Shown here in pieces: positions 32,736 through 45,600 of a stretch of 64,000 nt of DNA. A model generated the notes under the pieces. The model was not told where the DNA came from and ran no database searches. It saw only the letters and a list, made by a program, of their open reading frames with translations. A program made the position numbers and the translations under genes. This DNA comes from Leptidea sinapis. Taxonomy: Eukaryota; Arthropoda; Insecta; Lepidoptera; Pieridae. The stretch covers positions 1,178,001 to 1,242,000 of the forward strand of contig NC_066311.1 of the NCBI RefSeq assembly GCF_905404315.1, read 5' to 3'. Numbering within the stretch: the stretch's first letter is position 1; each line of letters opens with the position of its first letter.

Positions 32736-34011
32736 GCATCTTGCAAAACTCACTTTTTCTCGTGTTAACATTATGATTGTCGCAGTTTCTAGCAAATTCC
32801 TTAACGTGCTTATGCACATACAGAACATTATCAAAAATATATTGAGATGCAACTGTCAAATATATTGTATTTCAAGTGAAACCGGATATTTAATTATTTA
32901 AACAGTTTATCGTATAATATTCAATTAAGCACTTTGTGTTTATAAACATTCAGTTAATTGTTATCATATTAACTCCACATTCATACCACAGACAATGAAT
33001 GATACATCCAGTTCTCAGTCACACCTTAACTGTCCATACAATTTACAGTTATTGTTCGAAAAGGGCCCTTTTTAAAATCTCTTTGTACTTTTGAATGAAT
33101 CTGGGCCGTTTTTATGAACACCAGATTGATTTATTTAACATTAACAGCCATTTTGTTTCGCATAAGGTTTGTTTTTCTATTCAATTAAAAACAATATTTA
33201 CAATGGGATTTTCAATAATATTAAGTCAAAGTCACATGTTCGAAAAGATATGAGAAGAACGGGGGCAAGAATCTTTCGGGTTTCTTTTTTTTTTTAAATA
33301 AAATTTCGCTACAAATAAATATAGTCAAATAGCCGCTCCATTCTCAAGGTATATACTTAAGAAAGTAACCTTTACCACATAAATAGATTTTTTGATTCTT
33401 TTGAATATTGCAACACAAGGTACATAACTATATATGTACATTTTGAAATCATGTTCCAAAACATACACATCTTAATATTCGATTTTAATCTAACTGTAAC
33501 ATCTATTTTCTAGGTTTTCGTATTTTAAGTTTATGACTGGTCAAGAACGGTTTTTCCCGACTATCATAATCACCGAGTCACTTGACAGAGCATAATTTTA
33601 ATTTTTCACGACGGTCTACCATTTGGTAGGTACGCTCGTCTTGTTTATACTCTTGCGGAATTCCTAGTTAGTAAAACCTAATAAAACGCTCATTTAACGA
33701 CCTAATAATACATATATGATAACGTAACAATGTGTTGTTTGGTTATAATTAATATGTGCACTTATCTTAACCTACAAGGCATGCAAACATATGAAATTGG
33801 AGTTCAAGTTAGTCTAATTTTTAAATTCATATTATTCATGTAAATCAATTCCCAATAAAACAGATACACACCTAAAACCAAATTTAATTCACGTCGATCA
33901 TACAATTATAATATCATAGGCACATTCATTTTAGATACAAACCGGTAGTGTGAATACGAATCTCACGACAGGCTTGCGACAAGCTTGCAATAGGCGTAAA
34001 TCTCGCGATAA

Positions 34012-34094
34012 TTGCTGTCAAAAGTCACTGTCACAGCTGTCAATAGTCACTGTTATTGCTGTCAAAAGTCACTGTCAGTGCTGTCAAAAGTCAC
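34012..34094 (+). repeat. Short tandem repeat, GCTGTCAAAAGTCACTGTCA units
   Basis: Four imperfect units of about 22-24 bases (GCTGTCAAAAGTCACTGTCA and variants). They give the 107-codon frame at 33950 its Cys/Ser-rich periodic look, so that frame is not taken as a gene. Confidence 0.85.
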
Positions 34095-34557
34095 CAACTG
34101 ATTATTTTGTTTTCATTTATTGCTGCCCTATCGCGAGTGACGCTAGTATCTATGCATTGCTACTGGTGTCACTTTGCTGTGGCTACTGCTACGTTTTACA
34201 TAATCAGCCCGCCATTTTTCAACAGCTAAATTTGATACCGGTTCCAAGTCTATGTTCCTTGGTAGAAGAGTAGACACAAATAAGTGAACATACATTAGTC
34301 TTTGGCTATAAAGAAGTCTTGAAACAACGCTTATTATGTTATCTCAACAAATTTTAGCATGCTATATAAAAACTAAGGTTGTGTTTAGTTGGGTTCAAAG
34401 GTAACAAAGTGTGACAAATTCAACACAGCAGGTAATGTCATTAGACGAAGGCTTAACTCAAGGCTTGCGGTTAGAAATCTCGATAATGCGTTAAAATTTC
34501 GAAATAGGCAATTTTAAATAATTGTGAAATATTATTTAAATCAAATATATGCTAAGA

Positions 34558-34608
34558 ACTTAAATCATTTATACGTCTAGATAATCTACGACAGCTGTGA
34601 AAACGTCT
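34558..34608 (+). repeat. MITE E terminal fragment
   Basis: Left terminal repeat ATTTATACGTCTAGATAATC followed by CGACAGCTGTGAAAACGTC. Confidence 0.65.
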
Positions 34609-34629
34609 TGAATTCCGGTATGTGCAATC

Positions 34630-34800
34630 ATTTATATGATGATTATGGATGTTTGTTTTCGAGTCATGGATGTTTATATTATGTATTTATGTATGTTTAA
34701 GAAAGTATTAAAAATATCGTTGTCATGTGCCCATAGTATAGGCTTTGCCTAGTTTGGGGAAAGGTAATTTGTGAAAGAGTGTGTCAGTATTATTATTATA
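34630..34800 (+). repeat. Repeat G (copy 2)
   Basis: TTTTCGAGTCATGGATGTTT, GTATGTTTAAGAAAGT, GTGCCCATAGTATAGGCTTT, GCCTAGTTTGGGG: the body of the same family without the tRNA-like head. Confidence 0.7.
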
Positions 34801-35055
34801 GTATCGGGCTGTTAAGTCATCTATATGCTAGTATTTTGTAAGTCTATGTATTTAACAATGTTAAACTTGGCACATTGATTGTTCTCAAATCATTGTACCA
34901 AGTGGCTTTTGTTAATCTCATATCAACGGAAGCTGCTGCAATTTGAATCAATTTGAACTTAACACAATAACCCAGGGTCGGAATGCACTGTGAAGAGAGA
35001 TGTGCGCGACTACAGAATATAAAACGTACTGTACTTTATATATATATTTCTATTT

Positions 35056-35285
35056 CAGTAAAGGACAAGACGAGCAGGACGTTCAGCAGATGATATTTGA
35101 TACGCCCTGCCCATTACAATGCAGTACCACTCAGGATTCTTGAAAAACCCAAAAATTGTGATCGGCATTACAATTGTGCTCTTCAGCGCCCTTCAGACCG
35201 AAACACAATTATGTTTACACGTTACTGCTTCACGGCAGAAATAGGCGCTGTTGGTGTACCCATTATCTAGCCGGCATCCTACATT
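35056..35285 (-). repeat. Family A repeat, internally deleted
   Basis: Reverse copy that lacks about 80 bases between the hairpin and the GGCGCC segment. Confidence 0.85.
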
Positions 35286-35524
35286 ACTGTGTAAATAAAT
35301 TGTGTTCAGAGACCAAGTTGATGTATTTGCAACATCAACAACTCAAGAGACTTATAAATTATTATTTTTTCACGAAATGCTCATAGTTAGTATTTTAGTA
35401 ATATGGTTCTTTTAATTAAATAATTACTATTTTAGTACATTTGTAGGTGTACAATATACAATATGTATACCCTATAGTACTTGCATTGGTATTTATACTT
35501 GTAATGTGATTTTCAATTCCTATT

Positions 35525-35592
35525 TATTTTCCAACCACCGCCCACCGGATAATCACAGGAGCGTTACCAGCCTTTTACAAAGGTGTACGCAG
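35525..35592 (-). repeat. Jockey-like LINE tail fragment
   Basis: CCACCGCCCACCGGATAATC, then ATCACAGGAGCGTTACCAGC: a short decayed match to the reversed LINE end. Confidence 0.6.
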
Positions 35593-36124
35593 AAGTAACA
35601 GTTGCATAGTAAAACTTAATAACTAAGATACATCTTAATAAATATAAATCCAGTTTCCTGATGTTTGTGTCCAGTGAACTCCTAAACCAATTAACAGATT
35701 TTAATTGTTTACTTCATGGATTCCAACTTGAAAGGTAGGATAGTTTTTATTTAAATTTGGGACCCCTAATAATTTTAATTTCCAATATAACTAGTCAGTA
35801 TATATGAATTGATCCACACCATTGCCATCAATGTGTTGGCTGGGGTTAGTAACTCGATATTATACAATTTCTAAACAGGAGCTTCGTACAATGTGGATAA
35901 AATCATGTGAGACTAAGGGAAGACACAGAAATGAAAGAAAAAATTAAAGTTTATTTTTTCTTTTTAAAATAGTTGACGTATACTGACATGATAGAAGAGG
36001 AATACATAATCGGTGATCTCATTTTACTCATACTACTAACTAAAGCAGATTCGATGACAGGATCATCAATTCAAATGGATATAGCTACCCATAGCTACCT
36101 GCTATAACAAGTGCCTCTATTATC

Positions 36125-36424
36125 GTGTGCCACACTAACATGATATACAATTACGCTGTAGAACATAGAGAAAGCGGTGGCTTGACAATAGAAAACAATA
36201 CGTATGGTAATACGGTAGGGCCGAATGGCGGTGGTCGTGAACAATGGGCCATTGTGGACCAACAGACTGAACATCCTACCAGTTACTCCTGTGGAGTGAC
36301 ACAATATAATCACGTAGCTAATGCCACGCATTGTTTTATTTTAAACACAAATTATAGTAAAAATATGGTCAGGAGCGACTCAGTTAGAGCAGTCAACACA
36401 GAGAAGGCTTTTAGCCGCTAGGGA
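36125..36424. other. Unassigned block, open on both strands
   Basis: A 300-base, GC-richer block with a 98-codon plus frame (GGLTIENNTYGNTVGPNGGG inside) and a 78-codon minus frame. There are no convincing splice sites or known domain. It could be a repeat fragment. Confidence 0.2.
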
Positions 36425-37275
36425 GTGTTTACAACCGAGCCCGACATATGGGCCCAAAAAACATCCAAGTGCAGCGAATCAGACTAAGCCAAAAAGTTCC
36501 GTACCATTATCTATGAAAACATTATCTGTCAAAATTTCGTTTGTTGTATAGGAGCCATATTATTAATACTTTATACTGTTTAACAATCATGGTACTTGAG
36601 ATACAACCTGGTGATAGACAGACGGACAGACGCATGATCAGTCTTACCTACGTACTCTTTGGGTTTGGCACCCTAAAAATCTAATTATTGAAATTATAGG
36701 CGATAGTTATTATGAAAATAAAACTGATAATATTAATAACATTAATAATATGTTTTTATTTATGAATACATTTAAATTCATGTATGATTAAATAATTTAG
36801 AATTTAGTGTAAACAGAAGATTAAAGACGTGACTAATCGAAGACATAACTCATCGGCTTATATCGCATATTATAAACATGTATCCCAAGTACTCTACATA
36901 AATTGTTACAAGGTGCTTTGGGTGGTACGTTAAGCCTACCTGCTAAAGATCTTTACCAGGTAGGATTCTTTGTAGAGGTTTTCCAAACCACAGTGAAGTT
37001 CAAGAACACCTCTAACGGTTACAGCAAGATATAAAGTAATAAGAAAAGTAAGAATATAGATTCTTACTATGATTTTGTTTGCACCTTATGGTTAAGCCAT
37101 TTTATGTACATTTTGAAATAATCTTGCACTCATAAAACCAAAAAACTATGAAAGCAAAATAGAGAGACGAACTAATGATGATGTTAATCTTATTAGAAAT
37201 AAAATTGATCTAGGGTTAAAAGCCAAGGAGAAAACAGTCGAAAAAGATTTTGTAGAAAAAGTGCTGCTTAAAAAA

Positions 37276-37446
37276 AATTGAGTGTTAACTCTATTTTGAG
37301 CAATGCACGCACACTAACACAAAGTGTCATAAAAACCGCGAGTGAAAGACGTAGCTTGTCACGCACACTGAAGTAATAAACCTGGCCTGTTTTCATCGGT
37401 TGTCTAGCAGCGAAGGCTTTATTTAGACGTTTAAATTATCTACGAC
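37276..37446 (+). repeat. MITE E (copy 3, lacks left end)
   Basis: CTATTTTGAGCAATGCACGC, CACTGAAGTAATAAACCTGG and the right terminal repeat TTTAGACGTTTAAATTATCT. Confidence 0.8.
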
Positions 37447-38739
37447 TTTAACATTAAACCGAAGAATTTGCTGATTATCAATTCTGTAAGTAATGTATTG
37501 TAATAAATGCATAATAGTTGCAACATATGCACTATGCATAATATATGAACTTCATGAAAGAGTAATGAATTATTATAACAAGATTAATAACTGTAGATAC
37601 AGATATATAAGTTGTCGTGAACATTTTAATGAACAAATTTAACTTTTACGCTGGGCAGGCGCTAACTCTCAAGAGGCATGACATATTCGGAATTAGTTAA
37701 TGAAAGTGCAACTCTAGTCAATTCATCATACTCAATATGCCCCGCGGGTTCTAATTTGTTTTTATTTTTCATATTATGTCCTACGTATAAAAAAAATGGT
37801 TGTTAAGTGTTTTCAGATGTAACTCGTACTTTTTTTCCAATTTACTTCACAAAACCAATATTTAAGAAGACCTGGACGGCCTAAATGTGAGCTTCAATAC
37901 ATTCCCCACGAATATTATTCACAGTAACTACCTTTTTAGGTATAATTGTTTGTAGAACATACACAAAGTCAAAATCCTTCCAAAAAATATTCAATAAATA
38001 GGTTTTACTTGTTATTATTTTATTAATTATGTACCTGATAAAAGATTTATTTCTATATGTTGTTATTTGAGTATATAGTTATTAAAAATCTCTCCAGTTA
38101 TGAATATTTATAGAGGAGAATCAATTTTGAAGACCAAATAGCCGGCATATCCAAAAGATCGAAATTGTAATTAGAGCCACAGTTACGTGAATTATCGAGT
38201 CGATAGATTCGAAAATTTTGCTTCTTTGCTTTGTTAGAAACATTTCCAAATAGTTTCGACAGACTCATATTTTATGAATCATTACATTTTCTTTATTTCG
38301 ACAGAAGAAAATCAATTAATTCACATAAAACTTTTAAAGGAAAATTTATTACGATTGAAAACTTACAATTTCCCATGAGTACAATCATGAACTTCAATTG
38401 AATCTTCGAATGAAATCATTTCTATAAAAGCCACAATATTGTCAACAAAACTTAGACAATCATATTCCACTTATAACCACACACACCAACTTATAAGTTA
38501 TAATTAAATATAAGTTTAAAACTGTTAAATGTCGCGTTAAGTGAACATTTCGTTTGCACGTTCGCAAAGCAACTGGCGATGTGAATTGTAAGAAGTAAAA
38601 CATTGATAACACGTCCGCAATTACGTCATTGATCGACCACTTTATTAAACTGCATCAATTTATTCGAGACAATTGGTGAACTTTTATTTAAATGAGGCAA
38701 CCGTTGGAGGCATAGCAGTGTTTATGTTTTATACCTAAG

Positions 38740-38856
38740 ATAATTTATACGACTTGACAGAGGCTATTGCTGTAAAGTAACGCATGATACCAAGCCAGAT
38801 TTATAACTTAAGTGTGCTGAAAATAGAGGTTAATAATTCGCCGCTATTTCAAAGTC
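38740..38856 (-). repeat. MITE E (decayed copy)
   Basis: TTTATAACTTAAGTGTGCTG and GAAAATAGAGGTTAATAATT match reversed MITE E. The terminal repeats are eroded. Confidence 0.65.
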
Positions 38857-39789
38857 TCCGAAAGATCTTTTCTATTGCTGAGACATTTCGACCGATGTTG
38901 TTAATGAAAATATGTTTCTAACGTTATTTATTGGCACATGAAATGTATCACAAACTATTTCTTACGAATCCAATTTTGATTGGTTGATATATATTTCAAC
39001 AAAAAAGTTTTAAGGATACTTAAGCATATAATACTCGTATATGACAGAGTGGACACCACCAATCCAAAATCTTACAGTTTACAGCAGCGCAAAAAAGCGA
39101 GATCTGCCATTCTATAGTTGGAGTACGTATTGAGTAATTGTTTTCTATTATCGCTTGGTATTTAACTCGGTAAATGGATAATTTGCCAACCACCCCTCTT
39201 AAATCAATTCATCAAACAATAAGACAGCCTTCGAAATATTCTAGAGGCTATAAAAAAGATTTCAATTTGTAAAAATTAATATTGCAACTTGTTTGATTAA
39301 ACTAAAGTTATTTTAGTTGTGACTTGATGCTTTTTTAACTATTCATCATTGCACAGACCATATCAAGGATCAAGAAAAAGATATTTTTGGATACCTGTTA
39401 TATCCCGAAATTTTAAAACGTTTCCCAGGAAACATAACCTAACTAAATTACACGCGGACAGAGTCACTTGTAGAATCAAATATATGTATCTATTTGTGTA
39501 TACTTTGCTTTAAAGGATAGACACGGGACAGAAGTACAACACGATATCAGCGGTTTAAGATAAGCAGGAGCCCGCAACAAATTCCTTAGGCTCATTGTGT
39601 TGCTTACGCGCAGTAACTTCCAGGAATGTACTTGGAAGTAAGACAGCCGCATACGTTAACAATCTGTATATGAGTATATATATTCTGTGGTCACTCTCAA
39701 ATTAACATCTTGTTCAATCATTTTAAACTCGTTCATTTTAATAAAATATATTAAGTAGGGATAGCATATGATACACCTTTATGGTCTGT

Positions 39790-40060
39790 ATTATTTAGGC
39801 CACGTTCAGATGACAAGCGCTCAACGATCGTTGAACGCGCGTTGAATTTTGTATAGTGTTCACATAGTACGCGTTTGTCAGGCGTTAAATGCATGCCGCC
39901 CTGTTTCAGTTTGAGTTCTACGTTTGTCGAACATGGACGTAGAAACAATTTCTTCTTTTCTTCATTGCCATGTCCTTTACAGAATATAAGGACGAGTTCT
40001 TTCCAAGCCACGGGCAAGAGGCTCACAGGGCGGAGAGTGGCACAATAGTTGCCAAGACAA
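39790..40060. other. GC-richer unidentified block, possibly transposon-derived
   Basis: Holds GGCCACGTTCAGATGAC and TCAACGATCGTTGAACGCGC, with open frames on both strands. The minus-strand 104-codon frame has no recognisable domain. It is followed directly by a LINE tail. Probably a relic of a DNA transposon; not supported as a gene. Confidence 0.3.
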
Positions 40061-40067
40061 GCCACAT

Positions 40068-40262
40068 TATGAAATCAAGTACCGTCTCCTGTTTTCCTGA
40101 ACCGTTTCGACTTAGGGACCTTCAAGAAAGAGAATACTCCCAACTTTATGGCCTGCAACGCTACTTTTTATCCCTAGTGTTGCGGATGTCCGTTAGCGAG
40201 AGCCTCACCACTTCCAGTAACTTGAGCCTTTTGCCCGTTTGCCCCTCTTATAAAAAAAACAT
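40068..40262 (+). repeat. Tail of a second jockey-type LINE
   Basis: TGAAATCAAGTACCGTCTCC, then CGACTTAGGGACCTTCAAG and TTGCCCGTTTGCCCCTC with an A-run. The same family appears at 56996-57170, and it differs from the LINE at 16652. Confidence 0.7.
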
Positions 40263-40309
40263 ATACTATAGTGTTAAACCCTGTATACATACAGGATCAT
40301 AAATAAAAT

Positions 40310-40550
40310 TAAAAAACCAACAAAATTTTATGAACGATGCGGGACAAGAACCCACGACCGCCGGCGTTCCGTCCCGGTGCTCTAACCAACTGAGCTAACC
40401 GTTCGAGTGTCGTATCGTTATAAAATCTTGTATGCTTTGTTCAACTCTCAGGTTGTGGCTTTATCTACAGGATCTACTTTACAGTTGATAACATGCTCAA
40501 CCCCAATATTTGCATATTAGGAAATTGACTTGTTAAAATTTTGATGTTTT
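40310..40550 (-). repeat. tRNA-derived SINE head fused to repeat F
   Basis: The minus strand holds a polymerase III box A (TTAGCTCAGTTGG, 40386-40398) and a box B (GGTTCTTGTCC, 40342-40352) in a tRNA-like frame with pairing acceptor ends. The anticodon loop is not canonical, so it is a SINE, not a tRNA gene. Repeat F sequence lies upstream (40440-40550) and an A/T-rich body downstream. Confidence 0.75.
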
Positions 40551-41230
40551 TCAAATTTTATTTGTGTATTAATCCTAGAAGTGGGGGTTATCATTTTAAA
40601 AACATAACAAATTGTTAAAAAATACAGGGTCATACATTGTCATGTTGTAAATAAAACAAGCACATATATTTTATTATAATCAAAAAAATAACCAAAAATA
40701 TCTTCACCGTAACATTAGGTAATCATGAAAACAGCTTAAACCGAAATACGCATTCCGTTCGATAATTAGAGTTATTATTGAGTACATGAGAAATTATTTT
40801 CGTGTTAGTAACCGGAATAACTTCAAAAACATACTATTCATTCACTCTTAATATAGCCTCTACTGTATAGATAATAAAGCTAATATTAGCTTGAACATTC
40901 ATCTGCACGTTTTAAGCTAACCTCTTATTAAAAGTATACATTTAATACCGTGAGAGTTAGAATTATGGTTATCATTAATCAAATGTTAGTAAGGTTTCTG
41001 ATGCAACTTGGCTTTGAGATACGCGGCCCTTAAATTGCCTTTTAAATTTATAATCATGTTAACTAATTTGTATTCAAATAGGAAAGTAGGTCTCACAAGA
41101 TCAGTAAAGTGATGATAGAAATCTTGAGAAATTTTTGTGACTAAATTTTGTACAACAGTCCAGATATAACAGTTACTAGCTGAGCAGGAACCGAACGTGT
41201 CTAAGCCTTAGATCATTTTATTTTAATTTT

Positions 41231-41442
41231 TATTTATACGTCTAGATAGACTGAAAACGTCAAAAAAATTGAGGTTGATTGTTAACCTCTATTTTGAGCA
41301 ATGCGCGCACACTAATACAAAGTAACTACTACTAATACAGTGTAAGTCGTAGCTTGTCACGCACACTAAAGTTATAAGCCTGGCCTGTTATCATCGGTTG
41401 TCTAGCAGGAAGAGGTAGAGCCTAGATATATAAATTATCTAA
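41231..41442 (+). repeat. MITE E (copy 4)
   Basis: Left end ATTTATACGTCTAGATAGAC, interior CTATTTTGAGCAATGCGCGC, right end CCTAGATATATAAATTATCT. Confidence 0.82.
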
Positions 41443-41589
41443 GGTCCAAACTTTTTTATTCAGTTTCGTGTCAGAGATTAAAGAGGACATCACTTCGTGG
41501 ATTATTTAGGCACGAGCAATCTTTGCACGACTTCGACTTGTATGGCAATCACGGATGCTGACACGGACAGTTAAGGTTAAGTTAAGTTA

Positions 41590-41865
41590 CGCATTTACCA
41601 CGGGAAGTGTTGGGAAGAGCTGTTTCACCTGATACCTGTCTCCTAATTCCACCTTCGCACAACACGCCACTAATTAGGATATCATCTCCACCATCTGGAT
41701 GTGTGGCTTTCCTCCACAGTGCGGTTTTCAAGGTACTTTCTTCCACGTACTACAAAGCTGTGGAATGAGCTTCAATGTGCGGTGTTTCCGGGACGCAACG
41801 ACATGGGTACCTTCAAAAAAAGAGCACACATTCCTTAAAGGTCGGCAACGCTCTTGTGGTTGTGA
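41590..41865 (+). repeat. Jockey-like LINE 3' fragment
   Basis: From CGCATTTACCACGGGAAGTG to GGTCGGCAACGCTCTTGTGG. It then runs into a short TGGGTA-type repeat instead of the usual 3' UTR. Confidence 0.85.
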
Positions 41866-42089
41866 TACGTGGGTATGGGTATGGGTGTGATATGTGGAAG
41901 AGCACAAAGTCCACCTCCCGGCTATAAGGTTAACCGATGCCTTCGAAAAATTTCTCAGTATTTACTGGCGCGACAAATCAATTAAACTATCATCTTTGGG
42001 AATGCTGTCATGGAATCCCTATCGATCAATAGATTAAATGCCAAAAACAAACTGTATATCCTTCTACTGGAACCTTCAAGAATAACACA

Positions 42090-42230
42090 AACGTAGCCAT
42101 CCAAAGCAAAGCTGGCGGCGGACTGTAATTGACGAAGTGAAAGACATTGGAAAGACCTGGAGAGAAATCGAGAGATGCACAGCACCCCGCGGAGATATAC
42201 TATGGATGCCCTCTCTCAGCTAAGAATTAC
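42090..42230 (+). repeat. LINE ORF C-terminal fragment
   Basis: Plus strand WRRTVIDEVKDIGKTWREIE, then a short tail and stop, similar in pattern to the C-termini of retrotransposon ORFs (TWRR...GKTW.E...A..R..W). It is too short to assign a clade. Confidence 0.5.
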
Positions 42231-42427
42231 AGGAACTTAAGTCACATAAGTCAAGCTAAACCGGACCATAATTCACCGTAGCGTTCTACTTCAAAATTTA
42301 CAAGCTGCCTATATTACAAGTTTTCAAACCCTAGTTCGACTTCTAAAAGTTGGGTAACATTTTGAAGACGTAAGTTTGTATCCAATTATTTCCTTTTTGA
42401 AAAAGAAGAACTTACTTACACCTTTAC

Positions 42428-42645
42428 TGGTAACCGGCAGAAAAAGGCGCAGTTGTGGCCGACTTCTTGTGCGAATAAACTCCCACTGGTAAAACGACAT
42501 GACATCCAGAAGTGGCCTACTTTGATATATTTTTCAGCATCGTGTACTGGCCTCTACTTTTTTTAAATGAAAATAAGGTAAGAGACGAGCAGGACGTTCA
42601 GCTGATGGTAATTGATACGCCCTACCCATTACAATGCAGTGCCTA
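42428..42645 (-). repeat. Two family A fragments
   Basis: 42428-42495 is the 5' end (CGGCAGAAAAAGGCG to CTCCCACTGG). 42564-42645 is the 3' end (GACGAGCAGGACGTTCAGC to AATGCAGTGCC). They are separated by unrelated sequence and are in the wrong order for one copy. Confidence 0.75.
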
Positions 42646-45600
42646 CTTCTTTTTGAGCAAATGTTTTGATGTTAATTCTAAACGATAATTATTGTTTCAA
42701 AATCAAAAGACACGGAAATATAAGACTTATTTCGAAACATCAGCGGCCACATATTTGTGACTAAGATGGCCTGACTGTCAAAACATTGATATTGAATAGG
42801 CACACGTCACCAGGCATTTATAAATTAATAAAATAATTTCAAATACGCACATGATAATACCGATAGCTAAAGCAAACATCTATGTTACACCATATGTTTT
42901 CAGTTAGTGTGAAATACTGTTAGACTTGCATCCAGAGCATAGCTATAACTATAGCGGTAGGAGCTTTAATATATTATTCAAATATTAGTACAACCTCGCG
43001 TTACCGTGTGATGGGAGCGCGCAGTGCCAATAATGCCACGAATCATATTGTCCCGCAGGTATCGAGGGTTTGACAATAGTATATTATGCCAGGTTATCTT
43101 GTGGGACCATATACCAGAGCCGTTATATGTGGTGCGCTGTTTTGCGTTCAGATATACGGTAGTGGTAAATGTGACGCAATAAAAACTGTGGTGCTACAAT
43201 TCACACGCCACAAATGTATGTCTAACGCCCGACTAATAATGCAAGCTACTGCAATTATTAGAAGAATCTTAAAACATTATTTTTCCTTTATTTTAATAAC
43301 TTCACTTACATATAGAATTATATATACTAAAGTACCAATTGTTATTTTTGCAAAATGGACGATGCGGGATTCTGGTTCGATTATCACAAAGGATTTTCCG
43401 CTAAGCTAATCGTTCTTTAGCGCGGTAACTAATTAAAAACTGAGCAAATTGGGTTGAGATACTTTTTAACGGATTATCGGAGAGCTAACATGATGAGTTA
43501 CGATAAATGCCCTTATGATCAGTCACCACCGCCGCCCATACATGATCGAGTTAACTGAAGGTTAAAGTTATTCCTGATGAAATCCGATGCGATAGCTGTT
43601 TTTTACTGGACAGCATACTTGTGCCGTGGCCAAGGTCGGCGTATTCGATTCTCTATTCCAATTTAAAGATAACATCGTTCCTTGAAGATCTACACACATT
43701 GGATTAATCTTGTTATTTATATTGCCTTAGACATTCTTACTCCAATTGCATCAAAGAAGATTAATGTATTTATTATAGCTTAATAAACAAATTCCGATTA
43801 CGAAATTCAAATTACGAAACATCGTTCATAAAAGTTCTGCAATTCGTCATTTGAAGTCATGGTTTATTAAAACTATGTTATAATGAGGCATATTTAATCG
43901 TACAAGTAGGTTCGAGATAGACGATTTTATTTTATATATAAACTAGTTAGCTAGACGTAATAAGCAGTAAAAATACTATGATTGTATCAGCTAGTGTGAC
44001 ATTATAATATTTAAGGCTATATTATATAAAGTACTTTTTGGATTCAGTATTGTTTGTAGAACACACAGAGTTAGGCATTAAAAAAAAATTAAAGTACAGT
44101 TGTTTCTTACTTTCTTAGGTTTGTTTTTATTATATTATGTGTAAGCTTCGTATGCTATATCTATACATTGCCGCATTTACTCCAGTTGTTTAAAATATTC
44201 TTGGTCAATAAGCAGCAATGTAAAACATTTATTCAGTCCAGGTAAAAGCATTGCTTTCGTCAAAAAAAACCAATCGTGAAAAAAAAAAAGATTCGTAAAA
44301 AAAAGAAAACACGAGTCGTCTTTGTGTTTACGGGCTCTTACGTATATTAAATTTAGAACCCGATTCGGACAGTGACAGTTGACACACGAATAAGGAGAAA
44401 AGTGTGCTTACTTTGTCTTTAAGCACATTTTTGCCGTCCCGCTATCAGACTGCGATTGATATGTTCTTATATGTGTATAGAACGTAATTGGTAAAACATA
44501 TAAAATTCTCAACAATATTCTGTATCTGTAGTTTATTTTATACAAAACCACGTGTAACTCTAGATTATTTTACACGAAAACAAAAATAATTACATCCAAC
44601 CACATGTGTCGGTGTTTTTTTTTAAAATAAAACTACGTTTAAAACCACGCGGGAACTATTGTATTTCATTCCATCCCGATAGCTTTAATTCCGATTTTAT
44701 TTAGGCAAAAATCGGCTTTGTGGTCTTGTAATACGGTTTAAATTCGTTTGAATGTTTTTGTGTTGGGTTTTCTTAATCTGCTACAAAATGTAAGGTTAAA
44801 AAACTGGGTGTAGAGTTACATTTGGGGTTGTCTTATCTTGAGTGATGGGTTCAGTGATATCGTTTTTACTTGTATTTACTTGATTACGAGTTGGAATACG
44901 TTTCATACTAATATTTAATATAATGTATTGCAAATAAGTATATAATACTTTAATCCCCGTTTTTAAGATTTCTCGAAGATTTGCTATTACGAATTGAATG
45001 AGGATGATGTCGCAGGCAGAATATATTAATAATCAAATTATCTTACTGCATATTATTTTTCATCAAGATTGTTCAAACCAGTTAGTTATGAAAGGATACT
45101 ATATACACAGACGATATATACACAGATAAAAAGACAAACATTCAAAAATCGTGTAATTGGCGTCGTGCGGTTATATATCACAGAATTGCAAGAAAAATAA
45201 AGAATTTCTGATATATTTTTATATTAGTGTAGATATTGTGTTACAGTACAAAGGGGGGGAGAGTCTAAGGTTGAAAACTTTTCTCTAGAAGGACAACGAA
45301 ACATAGGTTTAAATAAATCATGTTATTTCTACCAGAAAACTCATGATTCAGTGGAAAGTGATCATTGCAGTCTGTGTTTTTATACAAAACTAGGGGAATC
45401 AATGGGGCAAGGCCGCCCTTTTAGAAAAAATTGTATAAATTTAATTTATATAATTAATCCAAGAGATAAAGGACACCAAAATATAAAAAAATGTTAACCT
45501 TCATCAAATTACGTAACGACAACAATTCTCCACTTAAAATATTGTTATTATCGGAACTCCTGTCTAATATGGGCCGTATATCAAATGGGTGACAGTTACA

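Noticed and set aside
33950..34273. 107-codon Cys-rich plus-strand frame
   Set aside because: Its composition comes from the tandem repeat at 34012-34094. There is no signal peptide or domain.
40322..40405. Functional tRNA gene on the minus strand
   Set aside because: Box A and box B are present, but the anticodon loop lacks the standard U33 and 7-base geometry, and the flanks are repeat sequence. It is a SINE head.
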